DNA of 16,935 nt from an uncultured Rivibacter sp. (GTDB lineage Bacteria; Pseudomonadota; Gammaproteobacteria; Burkholderiales; Burkholderiaceae), in contig CAMLLU010000099.1 of assembly GCA_946480925.1 (NCBI GenBank), positions 1 through 16,935 on the forward strand. Direction: 5' to 3'. The translations under genes and the position numbers were made by a program. Position 1 is the stretch's first letter. The number at the start of each line of letters is the position of its first letter. Positions 16,778 through 16,935 of the stretch are shown piece by piece. Under the pieces are notes generated by a model. It had not been told where the DNA came from and did not search any database. It saw only the letters and a program-made list of their open reading frames with translations.

Positions 16778-16935
16778 AGTCTCTGGGGCGACCAAGCCGG
16801 TGGAGCGGCGCCGCCCCCGCATGACGAGCAACGCCAACCCTCCCGCCAGCAGCAGTACCGCCGCAGCAGGTTCGGGCACAGGCGTCAGCAACAACGGGTA
16901 GTACGCCGACTCGTCGGATGCGAAGGACACCTGCA
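16748..16935 (-). CDS. PEP-CTERM domain protein (C-terminal fragment)
   Basis: This frame enters from the right edge; only the last 61-62 codons are visible. It contains TPVPEPAAAVLLLAGGLAL followed by a charged MRGRRR. This is a PEP-CTERM sorting signal: a VPEP motif, a single hydrophobic helix and an Arg cluster. Such proteins are exported, processed by exosortase (EpsH/XrtA type), and found in biofilm-forming bacteria with exopolysaccharide loci. The motif usually ends within a few residues of the Arg cluster, but here about 18 more residues (STGLVAPETSPHKPGCFA) follow and run 30 bases into the 3' end of the helicase gene. An internal GTG at 16930 exists, but the frame stays open to the window edge, so the real start is outside. 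The exported domain is unknown. Confidence 0.8.
   Translation of the reverse strand, partial: QVSFASDESAYYPLLLTPVPEPAAAVLLLAGGLALLVMRGRRRSTGLVAPETSPHKPGCFA

Overview
The window is high-GC DNA (an estimate by eye) from what is most likely a betaproteobacterium of the order Burkholderiales. The evidence is a complete tripartite tricarboxylate transporter (TTT) with Bug/TctC-type binding proteins, a PEP-CTERM protein, an intergenic hairpin repeat of a type I associate with this order, and the codon use. I cannot name the genus. No tRNA, rRNA, CRISPR array, integrase or transposase was seen.

Layout, left to right. (1) 1-187, minus: the start of a lipoprotein with a Pro-Thr repeat, cut by the window edge. 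(2) 592-2187, plus: a methyl-accepting chemotaxis protein behind a flagellar sigma-28-like promoter. (3) 2246-2544: a chain of hairpins between convergent transcription units. (4) 2581-6622, minus: a Bug-type binding protein, then tctC, tctB and tctA. (5) 6623-6747: a divergent, AT-rich control region with an inverted repeat. (6) 6748-12085, plus: a divergent aconitase-family dehydratase, a GntR/FCD regulator, a solute-binding-fold protein without a signal peptide, and a beta-propeller lactonase. (7) 12228-13616, plus: a secreted phytase-like esterase with a metal-ligand-rich tail. (8) 13937-14317, plus: a VOC/glyoxalase-fold protein. (9) 14353-15126, minus: a GST-like protein with a TTG start. 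(10) 15243-16777, plus: a small hypothetical ORF overlapping a RhlE-type DEAD-box helicase. (11) 16748-16935, minus: the C-terminus of a PEP-CTERM protein.

The most coherent unit is 2581-12085. Its two arms diverge from one control region. The left arm captures and imports a tricarboxylate-like acid with two binding proteins and one TctAB permease. The right arm carries an aconitase paralogue, a regulator, a possible cytoplasmic ligand-binding protein or enzyme, and a lactonase. I infer an inducible route for uptake and breakdown of an unusual tricarboxylate or its lactone. By eye, the aconitase keeps its iron-sulfur cysteines but appears to have lost one substrate-binding arginine, so its substrate may not be citrate. 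This cluster is the best candidate here for an undescribed system.
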